Shown: positions 24,823-34,020 of the stretch, in pieces
Position numbering within the stretch: the stretch's first letter is position 1
Layout of the letters: each line of letters begins with the position of its first letter
DNA from: Atopobium sp. BS2
GTDB taxonomy: Bacteria; Actinomycetota; Coriobacteriia; Coriobacteriales; Atopobiaceae
Assembly: GCF_000565075.1 (NCBI RefSeq)
Contig: NZ_JDFG01000048.1
Coordinates: 1 to 64,000 of the forward strand
Direction: 5' to 3'
DNA length: 64,000 nucleotides
Position numbers and translations under genes: made by a program
Notes under the pieces: model-generated
Database searches by the model: none
Told to the model about the DNA's origin: nothing
The model's input: the letters and a program-made list of their open reading frames with translations, nothing else

Positions 24823-25677
24823 ATGGGTCTTGATGCATTTGTTCGTTGCAGGTGTTTTGAAGAGGGAAAACTTAAACCTGGTCCAATACCCTTTGAAGAT
24901 CTTTACATTGACGATGAAGAGTTTATCTGTTCAAAGCTTTTAGATCAGAAGCGTAAAGAGCTTAGCTCTGAACAGTTTGAGGAGCTCTATGGAGGCCTAG
25001 AGCGTGATTTTGTTGATTGGACATATAATGCCTGCGAGCATGAAGATGGTGAAATTTGTTCCGAAAGAGTTGGTAATTTTTGCGGCTTGTTAAGCATTGG
25101 TGCAGTTTTAAGTTCAGATGAAGGCGAGTCAAAGTATCCTCTGTTAAATAATATGCTTCCTGATGGCAATGGAGGTGTTTATCCAGTTGAAAAAGCACAG
25201 CCTACCCTTGATGAACTTGATAGATTCATAGAAGAGCATTCAAAGATCCCGGGATATCAGCTCATTGATGAGGAGACGAATAAAGTTCTTATTTCCTGTG
25301 CGGTGGATGACGGTTTTTGTCTTTACAGTGACAAATATATTGATTATGGATTTACAGAAGACACAATGTATTTCCATCAGCTTAAGCCTTCACGTATATT
25401 TTACGCTGACCATTTTTGCCAGATTCCAGCTGATGATTTTGAGCAGACGCATAAGGTGGTTGTTTTTTGCGATGAACCAAATAACAGTGCGTCAAACTTT
25501 AAAATGACTTTACCAGGTCCGATTGATAGTGAATTAGACAATTCTGTTTTAAGAAGCTTTTCTGTTCAAAAGGCAACTTTAGACTTCAAAGAAACCGGTC
25601 ATTTTTGGAGGCTAAATAAAATTAGGAATCTCCTTGTAGCATCTATAGAAACAAAACATCCTATTTGTTGGTGCTAA
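24823..25677 (+). CDS. Unknown cytosolic protein, AT-rich orphan gene
   Basis: A 284-residue soluble, acidic protein starting MGLDAFVRCRCFEEGK, a beginning I have seen in unannotated bacterial proteins but cannot tie to a function. Eight or more cysteines (CRC, C-E-H, NFCG, CAVDDGFC, FCQ, terminal CWC) are scattered without a clear metal-binding spacing. No signal peptide or membrane segment. The ATG has AAAGGAG upstream. Base composition and codon use (many AT-ending codons) differ from the dps and asnA genes next to it, suggesting acquisition. It stands alone between two terminators. A role as an orphan immunity or effector protein is possible but unsupported. Confidence 0.65.
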   Translation: MGLDAFVRCRCFEEGKLKPGPIPFEDLYIDDEEFICSKLLDQKRKELSSEQFEELYGGLERDFVDWTYNACEHEDGEICSERVGNFCGLLSIGAVLSSDEGESKYPLLNNMLPDGNGGVYPVEKAQPTLDELDRFIEEHSKIPGYQLIDEETNKVLISCAVDDGFCLYSDKYIDYGFTEDTMYFHQLKPSRIFYADHFCQIPADDFEQTHKVVVFCDEPNNSASNFKMTLPGPIDSELDNSVLRSFSVQKATLDFKETGHFWRLNKIRNLLVASIETKHPICWC

Positions 25678-25725
25678 AAACATATGGGCTGCGCTATCTG
25701 ATTGTGGTCTGATATCGTGTTGTCC

Positions 25726-25756
25726 AAAAAAGAGGGCCACCACCAGGCAGCCCTCT
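25726..25756 (-). terminator. Terminator of the lsrR-lsrK-cupin operon
   Basis: AGAGGGC (25731-25737) pairs with GCCCTCT (25750-25756). On the minus strand the stem runs into a T-tract (six A on the plus strand). Confidence 0.7.
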
Positions 25757-25769
25757 TCGCGTTTGCGCT

Positions 25770-25806
25770 GGCGAGAAGAACGCTGCACTTGAACGATCTT
25801 CTCGCC
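25770..25806. terminator. Inverted GGCGAGAA pair downstream of the cupin gene
   Basis: GGCGAGAAGAACG and CGATCTTCTCGCC face each other with a 17-nt loop region (arms overlap the motif only). It lies between convergent genes. Confidence 0.65.
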
Positions 25807-25817
25807 AGATGTTGATC

Positions 25818-26168
25818 TTAGTAGGTAGGGTTCTCTACCTCAACCTTGTCGACCTCCTGGAAAGGAGCAAGGGTTGAGACCATGACGATGGGCTCGTCGT
25901 AAGGGTTGTTGACGTAGTGGACCTCGCCGGGCTCAATGTGGATGAAGTCGCCAGCCGAGAGGGTGTGGACCTCGCCGTCAACCACAATGTCAATCTTGCC
26001 TTGAAGAATGTGGAAGTTCTCCTCCATGATGTTGTGGTAATGAGCTTGGAAATCCTGGCCAGGCTGGAACTGGACCATGGCATAGTTCATGCGAGGGCCT
26101 TTCATCAGGTACTTTGGGCCGTGATCTCCGCACCTGTACTCAAAATCGTTCTCGTTGACAATAAACAT
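25818..26168 (-). CDS. Small cupin-domain protein of the AI-2 locus
   Basis: A 116-residue single-domain cupin. The two metal motifs are recognisable: QAHYHNIMEENFHILQG (His, His, Glu) and GDFIHIEPGEVHYV (His). It is the last gene of the lsrR-lsrK arm. Canonical lsr operons contain lsrG, an isomerase acting on phospho-DPD, and no LsrG-type gene is seen here. The cupin may fill that step or another isomerisation of phosphorylated AI-2; this is inference from position and fold only. AAAGGAAAG precedes the ATG. Confidence 0.85.
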   Translation of the reverse strand: MFIVNENDFEYRCGDHGPKYLMKGPRMNYAMVQFQPGQDFQAHYHNIMEENFHILQGKIDIVVDGEVHTLSAGDFIHIEPGEVHYVNNPYDEPIVMVSTLAPFQEVDKVEVENPTY

Positions 26169-26281
26169 CTTGCTTTCCTTTCAGGCGCAACTTTTGATGC
26201 GACCAAACGTTCTTCTTGCGTGCCTCGCGGCGTTTACGTGCGGCGGTGACGTGCGACGGTAACGCGCGACGCTCCTAGCGC

Positions 26282-27847
26282 TTACAGGCCAGGTGCTCTC
26301 CACATGCTCTTGACCTTGCCCTCTTCTGCAAGCTCAAGCTGACTCTTGTAAACATCCTTCCACTGGACATAGAGCTGATCGTAAACAGCTTTGTTGTCTG
26401 GGTTGGGGGAGAATGTCTTATCCCATTTAACAACGCGCTTTGCGCCCTCGGCAATGCTTGGATAGATGCCCACACCGTAGCCCGCAAGGACAGCGGCGCC
26501 CAGGGCAGTTGCCTCTTTGACCTTTGGGATATGGACGTTCTTGCCGGTAACGTCGGCAACAATCTGTGCCCACAGAGAGCACTTGGAAGCACCGCCTGCA
26601 AAGATGAGCTCGTCTGGCTCATTGCCGGTAGCTTCTTTGACCAGCTCAATATGACCACGGACGAGAAGGGCGGTGTTCTCCAAAATTGCGCGATAGAAGG
26701 TGTACTTATTGAAACGCTCTGGATCAAGCTCAAAGTTGGTGAACGTTGGGCTTGCGTGGATCCAGTGGATGTAGTTCATAACGTCACTGAAGCAGCAAAG
26801 CATACCGTGGCTACCAGCAGGAATCTCTGCAGCGCGCTCGTTCATGACCTCATACACGTCATCAATGCCGCGCTCTTTTGCTTCGGCCTTTTCTGCCTGG
26901 CAGAAGCCGTCACGATACCAACGCATAACCAGACCAGGCTTGAATGCCAGAGCTTCGTACTGCCAAATCTGTGGAATAGCGTGGCAGTTTACACGGACGC
27001 GATAATCTGGGTCTGGAGTGCTCTTATCGGTGTTGAACTCGTACTGCCAGAAGCTACCACCAAAAACGCCAGCCTGGCCAGGCTCGCAAGCGCCAACGCC
27101 AATCATGCCCAGCTGGCAATCACCGCCGCCGACAACAACAGGTGTACCTTCGGCAAGGCCCGTCTCTACTGCGGCGTCTGCAGTTACAGTGCCAAGAACT
27201 TCTCCGCACTCGATAACCTGGCCAAAGAGATCATCACGAAGACCGCACTCCTTTGCAATCTCTGGATCCCAAGCGCGTTCTTCCAAGCTCATGATGCCGG
27301 TAGTGCTGCCGTTTGATGGCTCAACCGCCAGAATACCAGTGAGCTTGTAAGCAAGCCAGTCGTTGAACATGCCAATCTTGGCTGCCTTGTTGTAGATCTC
27401 TGGCATCTTGTTCTTAACCCAAAGAAGACGAGGTAGAGCGCCTAGCGCATAGGTCTGACCACTCTTCTGGTAAATCTTCTTCTCAAGCTCTGGATCCATA
27501 TCAATGAGCTGCTTGACCTCGTCAACGCTTCGGGCGTCAACGTTAGCGCATGCCCAAATCTCGTTGCCATCCTGATCATACAGGAGGATACCCTCACGCA
27601 TACAGGTAGTAGAAATACCAGCGATTTCTTTAGGGTCAATAGAGGTCTTTGCCAAAACCTCTTTGATGCAGTCCAGAGCAAGCTGCCAATTAGTAACCCA
27701 ATCAAAGTCCATGCTGCCAGGCCAACGAGGGTCCTCATGGTGCTCCCACTCGCGCTGAGCAACCCCAACCTGTTCACCGTCAACACTAAAGAGAACGGCG
27801 CGAATACTTCCTGTTCCCGCGTCTAGTGCAAGAAGATACTTGCTCAT
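26282..27847 (-). CDS. lsrK: Autoinducer-2 kinase LsrK
   Basis: An FGGY-family kinase of 521 residues that phosphorylates imported AI-2 (DPD). The resemblance to enterobacterial LsrK is close and runs end to end: LALDAGTGSIRAVLF, ACSMREGI-like TTCMREGILLYD, IWACANVDAR, GGGDCQLG, FGGSFWQ and the C-terminal WRAPGL. FGGY phosphate motifs and KEATALGAAVLAG are intact. It lies 14 bp downstream of lsrR and shares its transcript. AGGAGGATCT precedes the ATG. The product phospho-AI-2 is the expected inducer that releases LsrR. Confidence 0.95.
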   Translation of the reverse strand: MSKYLLALDAGTGSIRAVLFSVDGEQVGVAQREWEHHEDPRWPGSMDFDWVTNWQLALDCIKEVLAKTSIDPKEIAGISTTCMREGILLYDQDGNEIWACANVDARSVDEVKQLIDMDPELEKKIYQKSGQTYALGALPRLLWVKNKMPEIYNKAAKIGMFNDWLAYKLTGILAVEPSNGSTTGIMSLEERAWDPEIAKECGLRDDLFGQVIECGEVLGTVTADAAVETGLAEGTPVVVGGGDCQLGMIGVGACEPGQAGVFGGSFWQYEFNTDKSTPDPDYRVRVNCHAIPQIWQYEALAFKPGLVMRWYRDGFCQAEKAEAKERGIDDVYEVMNERAAEIPAGSHGMLCCFSDVMNYIHWIHASPTFTNFELDPERFNKYTFYRAILENTALLVRGHIELVKEATGNEPDELIFAGGASKCSLWAQIVADVTGKNVHIPKVKEATALGAAVLAGYGVGIYPSIAEGAKRVVKWDKTFSPNPDNKAVYDQLYVQWKDVYKSQLELAEEGKVKSMWRAPGL

Positions 27848-27861
27848 CAGATCCTCCTTGT

Positions 27862-28776
27862 TTACGAAAGAAGCAGCTCAGCAGCGGTGTCTGAATCCGT
27901 GATGAGCACGTTCAGATAACCGCCGTTAAGCACTGCTTTAATTGCCGTAACTTTATCTTTGCCGCCAGCAACGCCAACAACGTTCTTAAGCTGGCGAAGC
28001 TTGTCTAGATCGGTACTAATGACGCGATCTTCAATTTCTGTCTGAATAAGATTGCCGTCTTTATCCATAAAGTGATTCAAAACGTCGCCGACAGCCCCCT
28101 GCATCTTGAGTACGGTCAGCTCGCCCTCGTTAAGGATGCCATTGCGCAGAACGGTGGCGCCTTCAACTGCGGCGCCGATACCAACCACACTCATGTCTGC
28201 ATATTCCGTCATAGTGGACACGTCTTGCAGGCTTTTCTCGTCAAGAAGTGCATCGCGCACTTGGCGAGAAGACACAACAAGTGGAGACGGTGTCAGGAAC
28301 AGGTGCATGGAGTAGGCGGTGGTGCCAACGGATGGCAGGTAGTAGCTTACGCCGCCCGTAAGGCTTACAACGTTAAGTGATTCCTCGCGGTTCTTGGCAA
28401 GAAATCCCAGCATACGGCTGACGGTATCGCCGTAGCCAATGTTGAGGTAGCCGTCCTCGCGCAGGTGATCGGAGACGTAGTGAGCTGCGCCCTGAGCAAT
28501 AGATTGATTAATGGCAGAGCTGTCCAGAGGCGTTGGCACCACAAAAGCGTCTTTGAGGCCAAAGCGGTCAATAAGGAGCTGTTCTGCGGAAACGCGCTGG
28601 CTATCGTTCTTTCTGAAGCTGAACTGAACAATGCCCTGCGCGCGAGCCTCTTCAAGCAGACGGATAACTTTTGCACGAGAAACGCCCATGACCTCAGCAA
28701 TCTGAGCCTGGGTGTTATCTTCCATGTAGTAATACCACGCAGCCTTGGTGGCTAGTGCATATGTCTGCTCGTCCAT
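27862..28776 (-). CDS. lsrR: LsrR-type repressor (SorC/DeoR family)
   Basis: A 304-residue SorC-family regulator. The N-terminal helix-turn-helix (residues ~8-55; AAWYYYMEDNTQAQIAEVMGVSRAKVIRLLEEARAQGIV) is followed by the sugar-phosphate-binding domain (NIGYGDTVSRML, SLTGGVSYYLPSVGTTAYSMHLFLTPSPLVVS, VGIGA, and C-terminal GVAGGKDKVTAIKAVLNGGYLNVLITD). LsrR represses AI-2 uptake genes and is released by phospho-AI-2. The divergent lsrACDB genes and co-transcribed lsrK support the assignment. AGGAGG precedes the ATG. A GGCGAGAA copy lies at 28263. Confidence 0.94.
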   Translation of the reverse strand: MDEQTYALATKAAWYYYMEDNTQAQIAEVMGVSRAKVIRLLEEARAQGIVQFSFRKNDSQRVSAEQLLIDRFGLKDAFVVPTPLDSSAINQSIAQGAAHYVSDHLREDGYLNIGYGDTVSRMLGFLAKNREESLNVVSLTGGVSYYLPSVGTTAYSMHLFLTPSPLVVSSRQVRDALLDEKSLQDVSTMTEYADMSVVGIGAAVEGATVLRNGILNEGELTVLKMQGAVGDVLNHFMDKDGNLIQTEIEDRVISTDLDKLRQLKNVVGVAGGKDKVTAIKAVLNGGYLNVLITDSDTAAELLLS

Positions 28777-29059
28777 CCGTCCTCCTGTTGATACTTTTGT
28801 TTAATGATAAAACATTTGTATCTAACATACTAGACTTCATTATAGTAATTATTCTCCCTATTAACAGGAAGATATACTACAAATACCATAATTGCGTATA
28901 GGGGTATTGCGGACTATTGTTCATTTGACAATCAAAAATACCATTCACGGCAGTAATAATACCGTTTGCCGTGACGGTGCTTTGAAGAACGTCTATTTAT
29001 AGATATCTTCAAAGTGTGAGATTTTGTACGGCCGTTTGTTATTTTTGGTAGGAGGTACT
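28777..29059. promoter_or_regulatory. Divergent lsr control region with three inverted repeats
   Basis: 283 bp of AT-rich DNA between lsrR and lsrA. Inverted pairs are AATACC/GGTATT (about 28884-28911), CACGGCA/TGCCGTG (28946-28952 and 28967-28973) and CTTTGAAGA/TCTTCAAAG (28980-28988 and 29006-29014). Such clustering is what a SorC-type tetramer that loops DNA would use. Which pair LsrR reads cannot be decided from one sequence. Confidence 0.5.
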
Positions 29060-30613
29060 ATGGGTGAAACTTTTGACATCGATATCGATGCCACTGACCC
29101 AAAGTCGCCTGAAGGAAAAGATGTGTGCGAGCAGTGTGACACACTTCTTTCCGTCCGCGGAATCAGAAAGTCATTTGGTTCCAACGAGGTATTAAAAGGC
29201 ATTAACTTAGATTTGGCGCCAGGAGAGGTCATCTCTCTTATTGGTGGCAACGGTTCCGGTAAATCTACCCTCATGAAGATCATCATGGGTATTTACTCTG
29301 CCGATGAGGGAGAAATTTCTATCGATCGTCAAAAGGTTGATATCTCCAACCCTAAGGCCGCGCTTGCACACAGTATTTATATGGTTCCTCAGGAGCCAAT
29401 GCTGTTCCCTAACATGACCGTTAGAGAGAACATCACCATTGGTTTTGAGGCTCCAAAAGCTGAGCTCAACAAGATGCTCGAAGATACTATGAAAGAGATT
29501 GGCTGGGAGCTTGATCTGGACCGCAAGGCAATGACGCTTTCTATTGCTGAGCAAGGCATGGTTGAGATTCTCCGCGGTCTTATGCGCCACTCCGAGATTC
29601 TTATTCTGGACGAGCCAACTTCTGCGCTTACCTTTGACGAGGTACAGAGCCTCTTTAAGGTGGTCCAGGAGCTCAAGCAGAAGAACATTGGCATCATCTA
29701 CATTACACACCGCCTGGCAGAGGTCTTTGAGATTTCTACCAGCATTGGTATTCTGCGCGACGGCGTTATGGCTATGCGCGGCAAGGTAGAGGACTTTACG
29801 CGAGAAGATCTTGTACGCGGACTTCTTCCACCAGACGCAGCAGAGATTAAGAAAGAGATTGCTGAGAGCGCAAACATTGATTACGACGCAGAGCCAATTT
29901 TTGAACTTGCTGAGTTCACGGGCTATGGCTTTGCTGACGTAAATCTCAACATTTATCCAGGCGAGATTGTTGGTCTTGCAGGTATCGTTGGTGCTGGTAG
30001 ATCAGAGATGGCCACCACCATTTACGGTATGGATAAGGTTTTGGGCGGCAAGGTATTTGTTGATGGTAAAGACATTACCGGCAAGTCCACCAAGGATGTC
30101 ATTGCTGCAGGTCTGAGTTATGTCCCAGAGGACCGCTTTAACGACGGTCTGTTTAGAATTCGCGACGTTGCCGAGAACACCACAAGCTCTCTGCTTGCAA
30201 ATTCTTCCCTGGGTAAGCTGTTGCTTAACCGTAAAGAAGAGGACAGGGTTTCTCAGAACTACGTTGATAACTTCCGTACCAAGGTTACTGGCCTTGATCA
30301 GGAGGTAGGCGGCCTCTCTGGTGGTAACCAGCAGAAGATTGTTATTGGCCGCGCATTCTCGGTTGCTCCAAAGGTTGTTATTTTGGACGAGCCAACTCGT
30401 GGTATTGACGCTGCTGCTCGTGGCGATGTATACGCTGTTTTGCAGGAGCTTCGTAAGCAAGGCGTTTCTATTCTTCTAATTTCTTCTGATATGGAAGAGA
30501 TTATTGAGCTTGCTGATCGCGCGTTCACCATGTACCAGGGACGCATTAATCACGAGTTCAAAAAAGAAGAAATTACGCAGGACAACCTCATGTCCGCTGC
30601 ATTTGGATTGTAG
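29060..30613 (+). CDS. lsrA: AI-2 ABC importer, duplicated ATPase LsrA
   Basis: A 517-residue double ABC ATPase of the sugar-import (RbsA/LsrA) class. The first domain has an intact Walker A (GGNGSGKST, residues 62-70) and LILDEPTSALT, but a weak signature (LSIAEQGMVEI), a feature common to LsrA/RbsA-type N-halves. The second domain has GIVGAGRSE in place of Walker A, a strong signature LSGGNQQKI and VILDEPTRGIDAAA. The ATG at 29060 has AGGAGGT upstream; a TTG 12 codons earlier is rejected. First gene of lsrACDB. Confidence 0.94.
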   Translation: MGETFDIDIDATDPKSPEGKDVCEQCDTLLSVRGIRKSFGSNEVLKGINLDLAPGEVISLIGGNGSGKSTLMKIIMGIYSADEGEISIDRQKVDISNPKAALAHSIYMVPQEPMLFPNMTVRENITIGFEAPKAELNKMLEDTMKEIGWELDLDRKAMTLSIAEQGMVEILRGLMRHSEILILDEPTSALTFDEVQSLFKVVQELKQKNIGIIYITHRLAEVFEISTSIGILRDGVMAMRGKVEDFTREDLVRGLLPPDAAEIKKEIAESANIDYDAEPIFELAEFTGYGFADVNLNIYPGEIVGLAGIVGAGRSEMATTIYGMDKVLGGKVFVDGKDITGKSTKDVIAAGLSYVPEDRFNDGLFRIRDVAENTTSSLLANSSLGKLLLNRKEEDRVSQNYVDNFRTKVTGLDQEVGGLSGGNQQKIVIGRAFSVAPKVVILDEPTRGIDAAARGDVYAVLQELRKQGVSILLISSDMEEIIELADRAFTMYQGRINHEFKKEEITQDNLMSAAFGL

Positions 30614-30623
30614 GAGGTGACGT

Positions 30624-31700
30624 ATGGATCTTGTAAAGCGCCTTCTCAAGGCTAGGGGACTGAGCAGCCTCGCATTCCTGATTGCTCTCTTTATTATTGT
30701 TGGTGCAATGAATCCTGCATTCTTGACGCCAGCAACAATTGCTGCCTGCTTTAACACGTCCGTTGTCTACACATTGGTCGCTGTTGGCGTGGCCTTCACC
30801 CTGTTCATTGGTGAGATTGACGTTTCTGTTGGTTCCAACCTGGGTCTTGTTGCTGTAGTAGTTGGCAGCATGCTCAGAGATGGAACTCCACTTCCCGTTG
30901 CTTGCCTGGTAGGTATTCTTATTGGCGTAGCAATTGGCCTGGTAAATGCATGGGGCGTTGCAGTTATGAAGGCTCCATCGCTCATCTTTACCCTGGGTAC
31001 CAACGGCGTTCTGCGCGGTATTGTTTACGTGTACACCAATGGTCAGTGGGTTGAGAACCTCCCTAAGGAGTTCAAGGACTTCTCGGCAGTAACTGGTATT
31101 GGTGACTTCACCGTTTACTACTGCGCTGTTATTGCACTGGTTATTCTGATTCACTTTGCACTGACCCAGACCCGTCGTGGTCGCTGGTTTGCAGCAGTTG
31201 GCGATAACGCTAACGGTGCAACCCTGGTTGGTATCCCAGCTCTTCAGACCAAGATTCTGGCATACGTCATCTGCGGCGTTATGGCAGCTATCGGCGGCAT
31301 CATCTTCTGCAGCCGTATTGGCTTTGTTACCCCAATGAGCGGTAACGGCTACGAGATGAAGGCTATTGCAGCCTGCGTTCTTGGTGGCGTTAGTCTGCTT
31401 GGTGGCGTTGGCTCCGTCCTTGGTGCAGCTGTCGGTTCCGTCATCATGGCATCCATCAGCTACCTGTTGGTCTTCATGGGCTTCTCGTCAAATTACGACA
31501 ACGCAATTACCGGCGTTATTCTGATTGTCATTGTTGTTGTGGACGCCCTGCTTCAGCACCGCTCCATTGTTCAGAACAGGCATGCTCGTCTGAACGCACG
31601 TGTTTCTCCAAAGGCAACTTCTGAGGTTCTTGCAGAGCAGATTGCAGACTTTGGAGAGGCAGCTATGAGCCCTTTGGGTAAGAAGGGCGGTGTTCGCTAA
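30624..31700 (+). CDS. lsrC: AI-2 ABC importer permease LsrC
   Basis: A 358-residue BPD_transp_2 permease with 9-10 hydrophobic segments. The conserved EIDVSVGSNLGL and the C-terminal cytoplasmic loop AIAACVLGGVSLLGGVGSVLGAA mark the RbsC/LsrC group. A ~40-residue hydrophilic tail follows the last helix, longer than usual. AGGAGGTGA precedes the ATG, 10 bp after lsrA. The stop overlaps the start of lsrD (TAATG). Confidence 0.93.
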   Translation: MDLVKRLLKARGLSSLAFLIALFIIVGAMNPAFLTPATIAACFNTSVVYTLVAVGVAFTLFIGEIDVSVGSNLGLVAVVVGSMLRDGTPLPVACLVGILIGVAIGLVNAWGVAVMKAPSLIFTLGTNGVLRGIVYVYTNGQWVENLPKEFKDFSAVTGIGDFTVYYCAVIALVILIHFALTQTRRGRWFAAVGDNANGATLVGIPALQTKILAYVICGVMAAIGGIIFCSRIGFVTPMSGNGYEMKAIAACVLGGVSLLGGVGSVLGAAVGSVIMASISYLLVFMGFSSNYDNAITGVILIVIVVVDALLQHRSIVQNRHARLNARVSPKATSEVLAEQIADFGEAAMSPLGKKGGVR

Positions 31701-32734
31701 TGATGAAGACACTTAAGGGATTCTTGTCTAAGGGCCAGACAAGCTGGAACATGATTCTTATTGGCCTGCTCGTGCTTGAGTTTGTGATTTTTGGTGCTGC
31801 AAACGGCAAGTTTTTGCGTCCAGCGCTGCTGTTTACCAGCATTAACGACAACCTGCCAGTCTTTATGATCTCGCTTTTTGTAACGCTTGTTATGGTTACC
31901 GGCGGCATCGATATCCAGGTTGCTTCCCTGGTTGGTCTGACGTCCATCACTATTGGCGTTGGTTGGCAGGACTTTGGTCTTCCTATCTGGGGCGCCGTGG
32001 GTGTTGCCTTTGTCCTGGTTGTTGCTTGCGGCGCGCTTTCGGGCTTTTTGATTGCGTACTGTCGAGTGCAAGCAATGGTTGTTACCCTGGGCGGCAGCTT
32101 CCTGTACTCCGGTCTGGCGCTGCTCATCTCCACGCTCTCCAAGACCGAGAGCTACCAGGGAATTGGCGGTTTCCCCGAGGACTTCAAGTTTGTATCTAAC
32201 TTCCAGCTCTTTGGCGTCATTCCATTCCAGCTTCTTATCTACATCCTGATGCTGGTCGTCGCATTTATTCTGCTGCACAAGACCAAGTATGGTCGTCGCA
32301 TCACTCTGGTTGGCGTTAACCAGAGTGCAGCTGAGTTCTCAGGCATTAACAGCCGAGCAGTCATCATGTCTACCTACATGCTTTCCGCAGTTTCTGCTGT
32401 TATTGCAGGTGTTGTTCTGACTGCTTACCTGGGTACCGCTAAGTCTGATCTTGGCGCCGACCTCACCATGGACATCATCACCGCAGTTGTTTTGGGTGGC
32501 ACGCTCTCTACTGGTGGTAAGGGCTCCATTGTTGGTACCGCACTTGCTTCGTTTGTTATTGCATTCTTGCGCTTCGGCTTGCCACTGTGCTTCAAGGTAA
32601 GCCCACAGTACCTGGATATTCCTGTTGGTGTCCTGCTGGTTGTTGTCATCGTTGCTCGATCGGCAGCAAGCGGAACAAATATTGGTACGTTTTTGAAATC
32701 GCTGCTTTCAAGCAGCAGTAAAGCCAAGGCATAA
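31700..32734 (+). CDS. lsrD: AI-2 ABC importer permease LsrD
   Basis: A 344-residue partner permease with about nine hydrophobic segments. VTGGIDIQVASLVGLTSI and DIITAVVLGGTLSTGGKGSIVGTALASF are the equivalents of the LsrC motifs. Two adjacent ATG codons (31700 and 31703) could start it; the first overlaps the lsrC stop by one base and implies translational coupling. LsrC and LsrD form the membrane channel for AI-2. Confidence 0.93.
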   Translation: MMKTLKGFLSKGQTSWNMILIGLLVLEFVIFGAANGKFLRPALLFTSINDNLPVFMISLFVTLVMVTGGIDIQVASLVGLTSITIGVGWQDFGLPIWGAVGVAFVLVVACGALSGFLIAYCRVQAMVVTLGGSFLYSGLALLISTLSKTESYQGIGGFPEDFKFVSNFQLFGVIPFQLLIYILMLVVAFILLHKTKYGRRITLVGVNQSAAEFSGINSRAVIMSTYMLSAVSAVIAGVVLTAYLGTAKSDLGADLTMDIITAVVLGGTLSTGGKGSIVGTALASFVIAFLRFGLPLCFKVSPQYLDIPVGVLLVVVIVARSAASGTNIGTFLKSLLSSSSKAKA

Positions 32735-32779
32735 GCTTTGGGGAAATTGTGCCTTAGGCACAGACAAGGGAGGTTACCT

Positions 32780-33904
32780 ATGCAAGAGATTACTCGTCGT
32801 GGTTTTATTGGTGCCGCTGGTATTACCGCAGTTAGCGCTGGCCTCGCTCTGGCAGGCTGCAATAGTGGTGGCGGCGAGAAGAAGGAAGAGACCAAGAAGT
32901 CCGAGGGTGGCGGAGACGTCAAGGGCAAGACCGTAGCATTTATTCCTAAGGTCACCGGCAACGCATTCTTCGAGTCCGCAAACAAGGGCGCACAGGATAA
33001 GTCCAAGGAGTGGGGCTTCACCGTTGATTACATCGGCGACGCAACCGCATCCGTTTCCGCTCAGGTTTCCGTCATCAACCAGGCGGTTGCTAACGGCGTA
33101 GACGCAATCAGCATCTCTACCGTTGACGCAAAGGGCGTTTCCGACGCACTGAAGAAGGCAACTGCTGCTGGTATCGTAGTTACCACCTGGGACTCCGACG
33201 CTAACCCAGAGGATCGTACCCTCATGGTTTCTCAGGGTACTCCAGAGATCCTTGGTCAGATGCTTGTTGATATGGGTGTTGCTGGCCTCAAGGAGCGCGG
33301 CAAGGACCCAGAGAAGGACGAGATCACCTACGTCTGGCACTACTCCCAGGCAACCGTTACCGACCAGAACTCCTGGCAGGTAGCTGCACAGAAGATCATC
33401 AAGGAGAAGTATCCTAAGTGGAAGAACGTCCACGAGAACTACTACTCCAACCAGGACGCAGAGCAGGCAATTACCATCGGTGAGGCAATCCTTGACGCTT
33501 ACCCAGAGATTGACCTGATCATCTGCAACGACTCCACCGCTCTTCCTGGTCAGCTCCAGGCTGCAGAGAACAAGGGCTACGACGCAAAGAAGATCACCAT
33601 CACCGGTTTTGCTTCTCCACAGTCCATCAAGTCCTACTGCGAGCACGGCACCATCTACAACTGGGGCCTCTGGGACTGCGCAGTTCAGGGCGCTATGGGT
33701 TGCTACGTTGCAGCATTCCTTGCAGCTGGTAACGAGGTCAAGGTTGGCGACACCATCTCCATCCCAAGCATCGGTGATGTCAAGGTTGAGGCTAACGACT
33801 CCATCTCCGAGGGTGCAAAGACTGGCGATAAGAACAACGGCGTTGTCCTGCTTCCTGAGCGCCTTGTCTTCACCAAGGAGAACATGAACAACTACTCCTT
33901 CTAA
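32780..33904 (+). CDS. lsrB: AI-2-binding lipoprotein LsrB
   Basis: Substrate-binding protein of 374 residues. The signal peptide carries a twin-arginine-like TRRGFIGAAG and a lipobox LALAGC with Cys27 as the lipid anchor, as expected in a Gram-positive. The mature part is a periplasmic-binding-protein type 1 fold: VAFIPKVTGNAFFES, GVDAISISTVDA, TTWDSDANPEDR, DLIICNDSTALPGQ and ITGFASPQSIK. The ATG at 32780 has GGGAGGT 6 nt upstream; an extension of 14 codons is rejected. A GGCGAGAA copy at 32873 encodes the start of the mature linker. Confidence 0.93.
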   Translation: MQEITRRGFIGAAGITAVSAGLALAGCNSGGGEKKEETKKSEGGGDVKGKTVAFIPKVTGNAFFESANKGAQDKSKEWGFTVDYIGDATASVSAQVSVINQAVANGVDAISISTVDAKGVSDALKKATAAGIVVTTWDSDANPEDRTLMVSQGTPEILGQMLVDMGVAGLKERGKDPEKDEITYVWHYSQATVTDQNSWQVAAQKIIKEKYPKWKNVHENYYSNQDAEQAITIGEAILDAYPEIDLIICNDSTALPGQLQAAENKGYDAKKITITGFASPQSIKSYCEHGTIYNWGLWDCAVQGAMGCYVAAFLAAGNEVKVGDTISIPSIGDVKVEANDSISEGAKTGDKNNGVVLLPERLVFTKENMNNYSF

Positions 33905-33938
33905 TCAAGGTGTACGTTTAAGGCGTAAGTTCGCGGCT

Positions 33939-33962
33939 GGCGAGAAGACCGGTCTTCTCGCC
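33939..33962. terminator. Perfect palindrome from a GGCGAGAA pair between lsrB and lsrF
   Basis: GGCGAGAAGACC followed directly by its reverse complement, 24 bp, identical to 59473-59496. It could terminate or attenuate between lsrB and lsrF, although no T-run follows. Confidence 0.65.
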
Positions 33963-34020
33963 AGCTTATGAGGTAATTCAGCCGCAGAGGAGGGTGGTCC
34001 TCCCAGGGCGGGCGCCCAAA

